64,000 nucleotides of DNA, from the NCBI RefSeq assembly GCF_937951745.1, contig NZ_CALFBQ010000027.1, forward strand, positions 1 through 64,000, given 5' to 3'. A model generated the notes under the pieces. The model had not been told where the DNA came from. It saw nothing but the letters and a program-made list of their open reading frames with translations, and ran no database searches. This DNA is from an uncultured Chloroflexus sp. (GTDB taxonomy: Bacteria; Chloroflexota; Chloroflexia; Chloroflexales; Chloroflexaceae). Positions 19,145 through 29,337 of the stretch are shown piece by piece. Each line of letters begins with the position of its first letter. Within the stretch, counting starts at the first letter, position 1. Both the position numbers and the translations under genes were made by a program.

Positions 19145-19465
19145 CGCATTCCTCCATCCGCTGTTGCCAACCCGTCATTGGGTGGCCGGGCGATAAAAAC
19201 AACCCGGCCCCCGCCATCAGCACGGCGAGGACCGAGCTATTTCTCAAAAGGTCATCAGTTGCGGAGCATTGCGGCTGACCAAAGGGGTCATAAAGCCTCA
19301 CTCCTGAATGGGTGCTATTCCCGTGTAGCACTCGCTAAAAAGCTTTGCCAGTATTCTACTACGCCGCCAGCCGTCTCGCAAGATAGGAAGAGTGAGAAAC
19401 TGTTTACCATGCGTAATAATTAATCCGCTGCGGTGACTTGTTCGCTTCGGATCAAGCGATCACCC
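19145..19465. other. 321-base gap with hpf leader
   Basis: The stretch lies upstream of hpf and downstream of the metallo-beta-lactamase pair. A GGCCGGG/CCCGGCC hairpin with a 12-base loop lies at 19184-19209, about 40 bases before the hpf start, followed in transcript order by a small ACCC/GGGT hairpin. An AAAAAGCTTTGCCAGTATT motif at 19338-19356 is shared with 53536-53556. No gene is seen. Confidence 0.5.
19184..19209 (-). promoter_or_regulatory. hairpin in hpf 5' leader
   Basis: Seven paired bases GGCCGGG/CCCGGCC enclose a T-rich loop in the hpf leader, about 40 bases upstream of the ATG. It could slow or guard transcription entry; no riboswitch class is recognised. Confidence 0.35.
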
Positions 19466-20308
19466 TCACACCACCAATTCCATCCCCTCTGCTGCCGCGG
19501 CCACCTGTAGCGGGCTATCCTGAGCTGCGAGCTCGGCGCGGAGACGGATGACCATCGCATCAAGTTCATCGTCGGTGCGAGTAGGCGCGTGGTGAAACAG
19601 CAACAACCGTTCGACGCCGGCAGCTTGGGCCACTTCAATCGCGTCTTCGATCCGGCTATGGCCGTAGTCTTCTACTTGTTCGGCGCGCAAATAGGGTGCG
19701 CTATGGATAAGTATGTGCGCATGACGCGCAAACGCGATCGCCTCCGCGCGGATACTCTCTTCATTATAGCGCACATCGGTCATATAGACTAGCACCCGGC
19801 CCTCTTCTTCCAAGCGATAGGCCCAGATCGGCGAATGCTGGCGGCGCGAGAGGGGTAGGGCGCGCACCAGCAAGCGACCGATCATAAACGGTTCGGTTGA
19901 GATAGTGGTGAAACGGTGCGTTGCACCGATGTGCGCCAGACCGTAAACCGGTGAGTAGACTGGCGAGAGCATCCCGTCATACACCATCTGCAACGAGCCG
20001 CGCGTGCTGTCAGGGCCATAAATATCGAGTCGATTGCCGGGAATATGCACCACACCGGGGAAGGGCAAACCGAGAATATGGTCCCAATACGTATGGCTGA
20101 TGAGCAGCGTCAGGGTACCGCGTCCACGGCCAAACTCACCCTGCATCAACTCATCGCCCAGCATACAGAAGCCGGTGCCGGTATCAAGCACGACTAATTC
20201 GCCATGATCGCCCGTGACGGCAGTGCAGCAGGTATTGCCGCCGTACCGCAGCATAGCGGCGTGCGGCGTCGGCACGTAGCCGCGCACCCCCCAAAACCGC
20301 ACCTTCAT
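19466..20308 (-). CDS. metallo-beta-lactamase-fold protein, degenerate active site
   Basis: A 280-residue paralogue of the gene just upstream (MKVRFWGVRGYVPTPHAAMLRYGGNT against MRVRIWGTRGSYPVAHASMLRYGGNT). The metal motif HxHxDH reads H72-T-Y74-W-D76-H77, so the second His is Tyr. The bridging Asp of the partner (LIYDAQF) is Ser here (LIHSAPY), and FHHDP is FHHAP. Loss of at least two metal ligands suggests a pseudoenzyme. The ATG overlaps the upstream stop in ATGA, giving coupled expression, and the stop-proximal GAGGAA of the upstream gene is its ribosome site. It may regulate or pair with the active copy. Confidence 0.85.
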   Translation of the reverse strand: MKVRFWGVRGYVPTPHAAMLRYGGNTCCTAVTGDHGELVVLDTGTGFCMLGDELMQGEFGRGRGTLTLLISHTYWDHILGLPFPGVVHIPGNRLDIYGPDSTRGSLQMVYDGMLSPVYSPVYGLAHIGATHRFTTISTEPFMIGRLLVRALPLSRRQHSPIWAYRLEEEGRVLVYMTDVRYNEESIRAEAIAFARHAHILIHSAPYLRAEQVEDYGHSRIEDAIEVAQAAGVERLLLFHHAPTRTDDELDAMVIRLRAELAAQDSPLQVAAAAEGMELVV

Positions 20309-21210
20309 GGCTTCCTCCACAACTCCATGCCTTCAAAGGCTGCCGTCACCAACAATCCCGGCGCGGCCAACACTTGCTGTTCAGCCACAATCCGATCCAG
20401 TTCCTCATCGGTGCGATGAGGATCGTGGTGAAACAAGATCAACTGGCGCACCTGCGCCTCTTCAGCGATTTCGCGGGCTTGGGTTGCGCTGCTATGCCCC
20501 CAATGCGGAAAGCGCGCGTATTGGGCATCGGTGAATTGGGCATCGTAAATGAGCCAATCAGCGCGGTAGGCCAATTCAAGAATTGCCGCTTTCATCGCTG
20601 CTAATTCGCGCAATTCACTCTGGCTACGCGCCGTAGGTTGGCCAGTCCACTCAATTCGCTCCTCGCCGAAGAGCACCGTATGGAAGGGGCCGGTATCGGG
20701 AATAAAGGTCAGCACGCCATCGGACGTTTCTAGCCGGTAAGCGAGCGCGCGGTACGGATGGTTGGCGAGCGCCGTGCGCACCTGTACCGGGCCCAATTCA
20801 AAGCAGTGCCCGGCGCCAATTTCAAAAAAGTTAATCTGCGCGCGCAAATCATCCATATTCAGCGGCAACAGCGGATCACTCAACGCACCGGCCAACGTGG
20901 TGCGCAAACTCGACTGCGTGCGGGCCAAGCCATAAATATCGAGTTTCAAATCGGGATCAAACAGGGGTGCAAAGAACGGAAAACCTATGATATGATCCCA
21001 ATGGGTATGGGTAATCAAGAGATCGAGTTGCCGTGGCACTTGCTCTTGAGCAAACGAATCGCCTAACATCCGCAGGCCAGTGCCGGCATCGAGAATAATA
21101 TGGCGCCCTTCCGCCACTACCTCCACACAGGTAGTATTCCCGCCATACCGCAGCATACTGGCGTGGGCAACTGGATACGAGCCGCGCGTGCCCCAGATAC
21201 GAACTCTCAT
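20305..21210 (-). CDS. metallo-beta-lactamase-fold hydrolase
   Basis: A 301-residue MBL-fold protein related to the CheY-associated/RNase Z-like group of open-loop hydrolases. The metal motif THTHWDH (H68, H70, D72, H73) is complete; D in LIYDAQFTDAQY and H in LILFHHDPHRTDEEL supply later ligands. The start at MRVRIWGTRGS is chosen because homologous paralogue starts there; the longer frame to 21279 adds 23 residues with no family match. It is first of a two-gene operon with a degenerate copy. Substrate is unknown; phosphodiester or lactone hydrolysis are possibilities. Confidence 0.88.
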   Translation of the reverse strand: MRVRIWGTRGSYPVAHASMLRYGGNTTCVEVVAEGRHIILDAGTGLRMLGDSFAQEQVPRQLDLLITHTHWDHIIGFPFFAPLFDPDLKLDIYGLARTQSSLRTTLAGALSDPLLPLNMDDLRAQINFFEIGAGHCFELGPVQVRTALANHPYRALAYRLETSDGVLTFIPDTGPFHTVLFGEERIEWTGQPTARSQSELRELAAMKAAILELAYRADWLIYDAQFTDAQYARFPHWGHSSATQAREIAEEAQVRQLILFHHDPHRTDEELDRIVAEQQVLAAPGLLVTAAFEGMELWRKP

Positions 21211-21359
21211 CGATGCGCCCGTATATGTTGTCGTACCCTGAAAAGTGCTGCGCAACGTAATTGCAGCTTTGCATTTCACAGTTTACAGCATAAACGTAGT
21301 TTGTGAATGCTTTTTAGAGGATCATTTTACCAGCCAAGCGCAATTAGAAAGGTTAGATT

Positions 21360-22112
21360 ATGGCTCGTTTTCGGGTTGGCGTACAACTCCATCCACAACA
21401 TACCACGTGGGAATCGTACCGTGATGCCGTGCGCTATGCCGAAGCGATCGGCTGCGATACGATCTGGAATTGGGATCACTTCTTTCCGCTTTATGGTCCG
21501 CCAGACGGCCCACACTTCGAGGGATGGACGCTCTTGACCGCGATGGCGACCATCACCCAGCGCGCCGAGATCGGCTGTTTGGTAACGTGCAACAGCTATC
21601 GTAATCCGGCGCTGCTCTCAAATATGGCCAAAACGGTTGATCATATCAGCGGGGGTCGGCTGATTCTTGGACTGGGTGCCGGCTGGTTTGAACGTGATTA
21701 TGCCGAGTTTGGCTATACCTTCGGCACTGCTGCCGATCGCTTGCGCGCGTTGCGCGAAGCATTGCCGATCATCAAAGCACGCTGGGAGGTCGATCAGCCG
21801 CCGCCACTGCGCCGCATCCCGATCTTGATCGGCGGCGGCGGTGAAAAAGTCACGCTGCGGATCACTGCGGAACACGCCGATATCTGGCACGGCTTCGGGC
21901 CGGTCGAAAACTTCAAGCGCAAGAATGAGGTTCTCAACCAGTGGTGCGCTCAGGTAGGCCGCGATCCAGCCACAATTGAGCGCAGCGTCTCACCGCGCGC
22001 AGGCGAGCCAATCGAGCCATACCTTGCAGCAGGCGCAACGCATATCATTATCGGTATGGGTGAGCCGTGGAACTTCGCGCCGGTGGAGGAGCTGCTCAAG
22101 CTGCGCGATTAA
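21360..22112 (+). CDS. LLM-class flavin/F420-dependent oxidoreductase
   Basis: A 250-residue luciferase-like TIM barrel. The signatures are [59 protein letters not shown] in outline, and [20 protein letters not shown], which is the cofactor-edge motif of F420/FMN-dependent LLM enzymes. The TIGR03560-type group is the closest I recognise by pattern. A ribosome site GAAAGG lies nine bases upstream of the ATG. The reaction and substrate cannot be told. The PPOX-fold protein at 23623-24012 is another possible F420 user. Confidence 0.87.
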   Translation: MARFRVGVQLHPQHTTWESYRDAVRYAEAIGCDTIWNWDHFFPLYGPPDGPHFEGWTLLTAMATITQRAEIGCLVTCNSYRNPALLSNMAKTVDHISGGRLILGLGAGWFERDYAEFGYTFGTAADRLRALREALPIIKARWEVDQPPPLRRIPILIGGGGEKVTLRITAEHADIWHGFGPVENFKRKNEVLNQWCAQVGRDPATIERSVSPRAGEPIEPYLAAGATHIIIGMGEPWNFAPVEELLKLRD

Positions 22113-22190
22113 CAGGCGATGCTCAGGCGCACTGAGAAGACGGGGAAGTAGACCATGCCCTTGACCTCGGTGCGCCTTAGCGCATGGCGT

Positions 22191-23162
22191 TCACCGCAAC
22201 GTTGCATACCATTCGGTATAGAGTTCTTGAAAACTCTTGCCGTAAAGCCCGCGGTAATTGGCCGAACCGGGAGCGCGCCCACGACCACTGGCATACAACT
22301 CGTTGAACTTATCCCAGCCGTAGGTTTGGGCCAGATATTCGACAAACCCAGCCCACATCTCGTAGGCGACCATCGAATCGGCGCTACTGGCCAAGGCCGC
22401 CAGATTGCCGCGATAACCGGCTTGATAGAGCTCGCGCGCGCGGGCCTGAAACGACGACGAATCGGACAGGCTGAGCCAATATTCGCCCGAAATCCACGTC
22501 GCCAAGCCTTCCAACAAGACCAGATCAGAGCGGCTCTGCGCTTCGCGGCCATACGCTTCGGCCTGCAAGGCATGCGCCAGCTCGTGGGTGGCGATCACTA
22601 GTGCCTTATAGGTATCGTCGTTGGGGCCGTAGAAAAGGCGAATATTCGTGCGATCGTGGGTGTAGGCAATGCCGCGCGTATCGCTCGTCGGGGCTAAAGC
22701 CGGATTGTAGAACCCCATCGAGACGCGATCGGTCAGTTGGACATCAAATCGGCGTTGCAGATAGCCAAGCGCGTACTCGATCTTGACCGCCAAGTCACGC
22801 ACTTGATCGGCGCGAAACGTACCCCTGCCAACGTAGAAATCGATCCGGCGTCCGGCATAAACAAATTCACCGGGCAAGACTGGGCCGTGACCGGGCAGGA
22901 AGCTGGTTGGCGCGGTTTTGACATCAAACGACTCGAGAAACTCGCGCCGGGCAAGGGTGGGGGTTAGGGTTGGTTCTGGGATCGGCGATGGCGAAGGCGT
23001 TACGGTAGGGAGCAGTGCTACCGTTGGCGTCTCAAGCGGCGGGAGATCGGCCACCTTCGGCGTTGGAGGCGGAGCAGGCGGCGTTGCCGCCATCAAGGCC
23101 ACCAGCAGCAACAAGGCTAGCACGGGCAGGAGCACAAGCAGAGCGCGATTCAGTCGTTTCAC
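22191..23162 (-). CDS. membrane-anchored gluzincin metallopeptidase
   Basis: A 323-residue protein. An N-terminal signal anchor (residues 7-26, Leu-rich) is followed by a Pro/Thr-rich linker to about residue 70, placing the enzyme outside. The zinc site is H193-E-L-A-H197 with the third ligand E218 in LLEGLATWISG, the gluzincin order; this resembles the peptidase MA-like group. The remaining C terminus is helical and ends ELYTEWYATLR. No inhibitor or partner is adjacent. It probably cleaves cell-surface or environmental proteins; the substrate is unknown. Confidence 0.85.
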   Translation of the reverse strand: MKRLNRALLVLLPVLALLLLVALMAATPPAPPPTPKVADLPPLETPTVALLPTVTPSPSPIPEPTLTPTLARREFLESFDVKTAPTSFLPGHGPVLPGEFVYAGRRIDFYVGRGTFRADQVRDLAVKIEYALGYLQRRFDVQLTDRVSMGFYNPALAPTSDTRGIAYTHDRTNIRLFYGPNDDTYKALVIATHELAHALQAEAYGREAQSRSDLVLLEGLATWISGEYWLSLSDSSSFQARARELYQAGYRGNLAALASSADSMVAYEMWAGFVEYLAQTYGWDKFNELYASGRGRAPGSANYRGLYGKSFQELYTEWYATLR

Positions 23163-23622
23163 GCAATCTCTCTCCTGTGTCGCGCAACGAGGCGCTAAGA
23201 GCCATAGATTGCCATCGTTCGCTCTCTTATATCACCACATGCGCGCAACTGTCAAATGGCTTGATGGCTATGAGGCGCGCAACTGGTTGGACATTTGACA
23301 TCTGGTACCAACTGGTCGAGCGAGCTGCGCGTTGGCAGGGCACGTGCTGAACGATGAAGACGCCGGCTGGCTAGGAATGCCGCAGGCAGCGCAGCAATCC
23401 CCTTGCTAACACGAGCGGCTGCTATTCTGATGTTGCGCCACTATTGCAGGGAACTGCTGCGGACGATCGGCATCCTCGCAACGACAGGATGCAAGCAACT
23501 CCGGCCTATTGCACGGCCATGCTAGTATGCTGCACCCTGAGCGGCACCCAGTTGGGGCCATCATCATAGGGCAGCGATGCATAGAGGGGAGCCGCACTAC
23601 CGTGCGGCTCGACAGTGATCAT
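23163..23622. other. 460-base gene-less stretch
   Basis: No credible gene. GCAGCAATCCCC near 23391-23402 is a fragment of the TGTCATTGC repeat family. A hairpin repeat at 23589-23610 lies just beyond the stop of the PPOX gene. The rest holds GCGCAACTG repeats and nothing recognisable. Confidence 0.5.
23589..23610. repeat. GAGCCGCAC hairpin repeat
   Basis: GAGCCGCAC and GTGCGGCTC pair perfectly over nine bases around a four-base loop. An identical stem occurs at 62374-62395. At both sites it lies close downstream of a minus-strand gene end, so it could serve as a terminator. Confidence 0.65.
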
Positions 23623-24012
23623 TTATTCGGCTGGGGAAATTTCAATCCACGCCCGTTCGACGCCACGCACATTCATGAAAAAATCGAACATTGCCTTCAT
23701 CAGGCCATACTTATTATCGAGGGCTTCACGCGCCACCTTGGTCTCTTCAGGGGGCAAAATGCGCGCCCGCGCCGGCACGGTCGGCCCCAACGGCTTACCG
23801 GCGCGATCAGATGGCCCAACTTCGACGTGCGGATTGTTACGGATGCGCTTGACCTTGCCGGCATTAGCAGTAGTCATCACGTACAACTTGCCATTGCGCT
23901 CGGCAAACCAAACCGGTGTCACCACCGGCTGGCCATTTTTGCGAAACGTGATCAAATTGGCATATTCGTGCCGGTAAAGACCGGCGAAATAGGGTGTCGT
24001 CTGCTCGGCCAC
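23623..24012 (-). CDS. PPOX-class (split beta-barrel) F420/flavin-binding protein
   Basis: A 129-residue split-barrel protein of the pyridoxamine phosphate oxidase-like superfamily. The strands ANLITFRKNGQPVVTPVWF and GKLYVMTTANAGKVKRIRNNPHVEV are the classic cofactor-phosphate binding region, closest to the deazaflavin (F420)-dependent TIGR03618/TIGR03666 groups. The GTG at 24012 follows GGAGGAAACA directly and is a better start than the 36-base-longer frame. Its gene lies 51 bases after ksgA and may be cotranscribed. Which cofactor is used is not settled by sequence alone. Confidence 0.86.
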   Translation of the reverse strand: MAEQTTPYFAGLYRHEYANLITFRKNGQPVVTPVWFAERNGKLYVMTTANAGKVKRIRNNPHVEVGPSDRAGKPLGPTVPARARILPPEETKVAREALDNKYGLMKAMFDFFMNVRGVERAWIEISPAE

Positions 24013-24063
24013 TGTTTCCTCCAGAAGTATAGACTTGCGAACCAACAATTGGCTCTCTTAGTA

Positions 24064-24936
24064 CTATACCCCCGATTCGATCAAAACAGCGAGCAAGTTC
24101 GCCCATTCGGCCAATGTCACTGTTTCGGCGCGGCGTTGGGGATCAATCCCGGCAGTACGCAGCGCCGCCACCACTTGTTCGCGAGTAATATCGACCCCTA
24201 ACGCGGCTAACCCGCTCGGCAAGGCATTGCCCAATTGTTTGCGGGCATGGAGGAAACCGGCCTTAATCAAACGGAAGAGGGCATTGACATCAGCGACCGT
24301 CACCGCTGGCTGCGGGCGACGTTGCAAGCGCACAATCGCCGAGTCAACGGCGGGCGCGGGGAAAAAGCTACTGGCGGGCACGCGGGCCACAATCGCGGGT
24401 TCAGCGTAAAACTGGATCGCATGGGTCAACACGCTATAGTCACCGGGGCCGGCGCAGATACGCTGGGCGACCTCCCATTGTACCAGCAACACACTTAGCT
24501 CAGGCGGAACAGTCGCTTCGAGGAAATGGCGCAGCAGCGGCGCTGTAATTGCATAGGGGATATTGGCGACCAGTTTGTAAGGCGGCGCAGCACCAGCGCG
24601 ATCCAGCAGATCTGCCGGAGCTAGCTCAAGCACATCACCCTGCACCAGAAAGAGATTGGCACGATCGCGGAACTCAGCGGCCAACCGGTCAGCCAAACGG
24701 CGATCGAGTTCAACGCAAATCACCCGGCCTGCCCGGGCCAGCAATTCCCACGTCAACACGCCCAAACCCGGCCCCACTTCGATAACGGTATCGGATGGGG
24801 TTAGCGCGGCTTCAGCGACGATGGTTGCCAACCCATGGCCATCGAGCAGAAAATTCTGGCCCATGCCACGGGTTGGGCGCAGATTAAGCGCACGCAACGC
24901 GGCGCGGATCCGTTGTGGATTGAGATAGGGGTTCAC
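24064..24936 (-). CDS. rsmA: 16S rRNA dimethyladenosine transferase
   Basis: A 290-residue KsgA/RsmA. The SAM-binding motif I is VIEVGPGLGVLT; the catalytic motif IV is NIPYAI; target region FPAPAVDSAIVRL is typical. It dimethylates A1518 and A1519 of 16S rRNA during small-subunit assembly. The start ATG lies two bases after the stop of the histidine kinase gene, so the two are probably cotranscribed, an unusual pairing. Length and motifs are normal. Confidence 0.96.
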   Translation of the reverse strand: MNPYLNPQRIRAALRALNLRPTRGMGQNFLLDGHGLATIVAEAALTPSDTVIEVGPGLGVLTWELLARAGRVICVELDRRLADRLAAEFRDRANLFLVQGDVLELAPADLLDRAGAAPPYKLVANIPYAITAPLLRHFLEATVPPELSVLLVQWEVAQRICAGPGDYSVLTHAIQFYAEPAIVARVPASSFFPAPAVDSAIVRLQRRPQPAVTVADVNALFRLIKAGFLHARKQLGNALPSGLAALGVDITREQVVAALRTAGIDPQRRAETVTLAEWANLLAVLIESGV

Positions 24937-24938
24937 GA

Positions 24939-26726
24939 TTATTCAACCGGCACAAAGATGGTGATGCGCGTGCCCTTGCCGGGTGTCGAATCAATCTCGG
25001 CCCGACCGCCGGCTAACCGGGCCCGCTCATCAATATTCAAGAGACCAAAACTACCGCGCTTCTCATAGCTTTTGAGCAAGGCCGCTTTATCAAAGCCAAC
25101 ACCATCATCTTCGATCACCACTTCCAGCATCTTATCTTGCACCTGCCGCAAACGTACCCAAATATGAGCGGCATTAGCGTGCTTAATCGCATTGGTGACT
25201 GATTCTTGGATCATGTTAAACAACGCGCCTTCCACTTTTGAACCGAGACGGAGCTGATCAATATCGCTGGCTGCGAGAATGATAGCCGTCTTACCGGCTT
25301 TAGCGCGCAACCGATCCAGATATTGCTCTAACGCCACCTTCAAGCCCTGCGTTTCGAGCATTAGCGGGCGCAGCTCAAACAGCATTGTGCGCACCTCATA
25401 GTTGGTACGCTTAGCAATCGTGCTCAACTCATCAAGTTCGGCCAACGCTTGAGCCGGATCGCGATCAAGCAGGCGTTTAATATACTCGGCCTTCATCGTA
25501 ATGACGGCCATCGATTGGGCCGGACCATCGTGCAGATCGCGCGCCAACTGGTGACGCACCTCCTCTTCGCGCGAGAGCAACTTTTCTCGTTCTTCTTTGA
25601 GATCGAAAATTAGTTGCGCATTATGCAGCGCAACGATGGCATAATTTGTCAACGCCATTAACATCTCGGTCTGATCCGTTTGCAGCATGTAATCGGTGGC
25701 AACTACAAACAGACCATAGGCGCGCATCCCCACTTGGAGGGGAATCAGGGCCGCTGAGACACAATCACGCAGCGCACTGATCTCTTGCAACGACGGAAAC
25801 TGGGCAAAGGAGGTAATTGTCTGGGCCGTATTGGCGCGCAATGCCACCGCCAAGCCAGCATCCATCTGCAAGGTACGATTCAGATCACCCGGCGCCAGAT
25901 TGGAGCCAAAGGCGACATACAGCTCATTCGGCTGGCCAGAGGAGAGTAACACCACACCAGCGCGGTAGGGCACAATTTTACGGCTTTCACGCAGCAGCGC
26001 ATCAAGCACCTGCCGGTAATCGGCGGTCGATCCCAACGCCAGCGCCACTTGGTAGAGCGAGCGCATCTGATCGCGGTAGACATTTGCCTCTTGCAACGCC
26101 CGTTCAGCCTCTTGTTGGGCCTGCGCAACGCGATAGCGATTAGTTTCGCTCTGGCGTTCAGCCAGATTCCCCGTCACCCATGGCACGATCGCCAGTGTCA
26201 AGCCACGCAACGCCAGCGCCACGTAATCGAGCATAGTCATCAACGCTTCAGGCGCAATCAGCCGGCGCCAGCCGATGAACGCCGCAATATACGCCACGGC
26301 GGCCAGTGCGCCCGAAAGGACGCCGATGTGGAGCGGCTGTCGGATGGCAGCATAGGTCAGCGGCACCAAATAGAGCGGAAAAAAGATCACAACCCGCTCG
26401 CCACCCAAAAAGGCCATCAACGAAATGAAGGCAATATCAAACAGGTACGACAGGCTCACGAGACCGGCAGCGGGGGGCACAAACGCCAACAAGGTAAAAA
26501 TTAGCGCAAAGCCGGCATACAGCCAAAAGATCAAATCTAAAGCCTCGAGTGCGCCATTGATCGGCCAAAGACTACCATTAGTCAGGAATTGGGTGACAAC
26601 ACCGAGCAAGATAATCATGACCCAGCGCGCCATCGCATAGAAGCGCTCGCCACCGAGTGGACTCCATGCCGACGTTGTGCGTGGTGATGACGATGATTGC
26701 ATTGACGATTGCGCCGAACTGGCCAT
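24939..26726 (-). CDS. membrane sensor histidine kinase, NarX/HisKA_3 type with GAF
   Basis: A 595-residue kinase. Six membrane helices span about residues 33-185. A short coiled coil (200-225) joins a GAF domain (about 225-375). The HisKA_3 phospho-acceptor is H399 in ARDLHDGPAQ, followed by the conserved region and a HATPase_c domain with NMIQESVTNAIKHAN (N box), DDGVGFD (G1) and GSFGLLNIDERARLAGG (G2). No response regulator is adjacent; the partner must be elsewhere. Signal unknown; the membrane block or GAF may sense redox state or light-related cues. It heads the kinase-ksgA pair. Confidence 0.93.
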   Translation of the reverse strand: MASSAQSSMQSSSSPRTTSAWSPLGGERFYAMARWVMIILLGVVTQFLTNGSLWPINGALEALDLIFWLYAGFALIFTLLAFVPPAAGLVSLSYLFDIAFISLMAFLGGERVVIFFPLYLVPLTYAAIRQPLHIGVLSGALAAVAYIAAFIGWRRLIAPEALMTMLDYVALALRGLTLAIVPWVTGNLAERQSETNRYRVAQAQQEAERALQEANVYRDQMRSLYQVALALGSTADYRQVLDALLRESRKIVPYRAGVVLLSSGQPNELYVAFGSNLAPGDLNRTLQMDAGLAVALRANTAQTITSFAQFPSLQEISALRDCVSAALIPLQVGMRAYGLFVVATDYMLQTDQTEMLMALTNYAIVALHNAQLIFDLKEEREKLLSREEEVRHQLARDLHDGPAQSMAVITMKAEYIKRLLDRDPAQALAELDELSTIAKRTNYEVRTMLFELRPLMLETQGLKVALEQYLDRLRAKAGKTAIILAASDIDQLRLGSKVEGALFNMIQESVTNAIKHANAAHIWVRLRQVQDKMLEVVIEDDGVGFDKAALLKSYEKRGSFGLLNIDERARLAGGRAEIDSTPGKGTRITIFVPVE

Positions 26727-26786
26727 AACAGTATTCGCAAACAGTGAAGCGGCGACACGAACTAGCGCGCCGCCGCCGTGCTGAGA

Positions 26787-27746
<960 letters not shown>

Positions 27747-27805
27747 TTATGGAATGCGACGGAGTGCGTCGTTGCCATCCCTGCGCATTGTAGCATATTG
27801 CGAGC

Positions 27806-28756
27806 TTAGTGCGTGGATGCAACCATTTGTAAATGGTTAAGAACGGACGACAGATCGGGCGGCAAGGGCGCAGTGAATTGCCGCCATTGCCCATCACGCG
27901 GGTGAAACAGGCCCAACTCGCCGGCATGCAAAAACTGGCGTGATAGGTACAGATGCGCGCGGCGCGGGCCATAGACCGGATCGCCAACGATCGGATAGCC
28001 GAGATGGCGCAAATGCACTCGGATCTGGTGCGTGCGACCGGTTTCGAGTTGCACTTCGAGCAAACTATAATCGCCAAAAGTCGCAATCACCCGATAATGG
28101 GTACGCGCCGGGCGGCCATCACTCACCACTGCCATGCGCAGCCGGTCACGCGGATCGCGGCCAATCGGCGCATCAATCGTGCCAGTGACTGGCGGTCGCC
28201 CGATCACCAGCGCCCGATAGATTTTGCGCATGCGTCGCGCCTGTTGTTGTTCAACCAACGCGCGCAGGGCGTCATCGTGACGGGCAATGACTAACAAGCC
28301 AGACGTGTCGCGATCAAGACGATGGACAATGCCGGGGCGTACCTCGCCGCCAATCGCCAAATCGGGGTAGCGGGCCAAGAGGGCGTTCACCAGCGTGCCG
28401 CGCGCATGGCCCGGTGCCGGATGCACGACCATGCCGGCTGGTTTGTTGATCACGGCAATATCGGCATCTTCGTACACCACGTCAAGCGGGATCGGTTCGG
28501 CCACCAGTTCGGTCGGTACGGGCGGTGGAATGGTGACGTGAATGGCCATCCCGGGGCGCACCGGCTGGCTGGCGCGAGTAGGCCGGCCCGCGCAGAGCAC
28601 CATGCCCTGCTCGATTAAGCGTTGCACTTGCGCCCGCGACAGATCGGGCAAGGTCGCCGCTAAAAACCGGTCGATCCGCTCACCACTTACCTCGGCAGGA
28701 ACGATCACCACCCGCTCATCAGAATCGAGCCATTCCAATGTACTGGCGTCATTCAT
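27806..28756 (-). CDS. rluD: ribosomal large-subunit pseudouridine synthase, RluD type
   Basis: A 316-residue protein with an N-terminal S4 RNA-binding domain (about residues 18-80, GERIDRFLAATLPDLSRAQVQRLIEQG) and a RluA-family catalytic domain with HRLDRDTSGLLVIA, whose Asp is the catalytic residue. It isomerises uridines in 23S rRNA helix 69 or a related site. The ATG overlaps the upstream lspA stop in ATGA, so it is coupled. An lspA-rluD order is common in Gram-positive bacteria; here it follows two lspA copies. Confidence 0.95.
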   Translation of the reverse strand: MNDASTLEWLDSDERVVIVPAEVSGERIDRFLAATLPDLSRAQVQRLIEQGMVLCAGRPTRASQPVRPGMAIHVTIPPPVPTELVAEPIPLDVVYEDADIAVINKPAGMVVHPAPGHARGTLVNALLARYPDLAIGGEVRPGIVHRLDRDTSGLLVIARHDDALRALVEQQQARRMRKIYRALVIGRPPVTGTIDAPIGRDPRDRLRMAVVSDGRPARTHYRVIATFGDYSLLEVQLETGRTHQIRVHLRHLGYPIVGDPVYGPRRAHLYLSRQFLHAGELGLFHPRDGQWRQFTAPLPPDLSSVLNHLQMVASTH

Positions 28757-29337
28757 GACGGCGACTCCGAATTGCGATTGCGCGGCTCGGCAGGCAGTGG
28801 CATTTCGGGATCATGGCTCAACAACTCGCTGAGCAAACTATCATCAACTGGCTCTGGTTCGACTGGTGCCGGTTCATCGCCAATGAAGATGATGTGAAAG
28901 GCCAATGCCGCGACTCCGAGTGAGATCGTGCTATCGGCTAGATTGAACACCGGCCACCAACCAATCTGAATAAAATCAACCACATACCCCTGCCGGATCC
29001 GGTCGAAGAGGTTGGAAATCCCGCCGCCGAAGATCAATCCGACCGCAACTGTTACCCACCGCGACTCAGCGGGGAGGATGTGCTGATACGTGTAGGCCAG
29101 CAAGATGAGCACCAAGCCAGCGCCAACCGAGAGGACACCGCCTTGGTCGGGGAAGAGGCCAAAGGCAACTCCAGTATTCTCGTGATAGGCGAGCTGCACC
29201 CAATCAAAGAGCAGTGGAATCGGGCGATTGGTACGCATCAGCACATCGCTCAACCAAACCTTGCTCAGTTGGTCGAGCAGAAAGATCGGTAGCGCCACCA
29301 GAAAGAGCAACATCCAACGGGTGCGCATCGCCATCAC
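28753..29337 (-). CDS. lspA: lipoprotein signal peptidase, second tandem copy
   Basis: A 194-residue four-helix aspartic peptidase. Family motifs are present: NTGVAFGLF, SNLFDRIRQGYVVDF and FNLADS, so both catalytic Asp residues are kept. Compared with the first copy it has SNLFDR instead of GNVIDR and a 45-residue acidic C-terminal tail (EPAPVEPEPVDDSLLSELL), predicted cytoplasmic. It overlaps the upstream lspA stop and the downstream rluD start by a few bases each. It removes signal peptides from prolipoproteins after lipid addition. Two copies in one operon are uncommon and may share substrates. Confidence 0.92.
   Translation of the reverse strand: MMAMRTRWMLLFLVALPIFLLDQLSKVWLSDVLMRTNRPIPLLFDWVQLAYHENTGVAFGLFPDQGGVLSVGAGLVLILLAYTYQHILPAESRWVTVAVGLIFGGGISNLFDRIRQGYVVDFIQIGWWPVFNLADSTISLGVAALAFHIIFIGDEPAPVEPEPVDDSLLSELLSHDPEMPLPAEPRNRNSESPS

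Noticed and set aside
20305-20308. Fusion of the two MBL-fold proteins
   Set aside because: The ATGA overlap changes frame between them, so they are two coupled genes rather than one.
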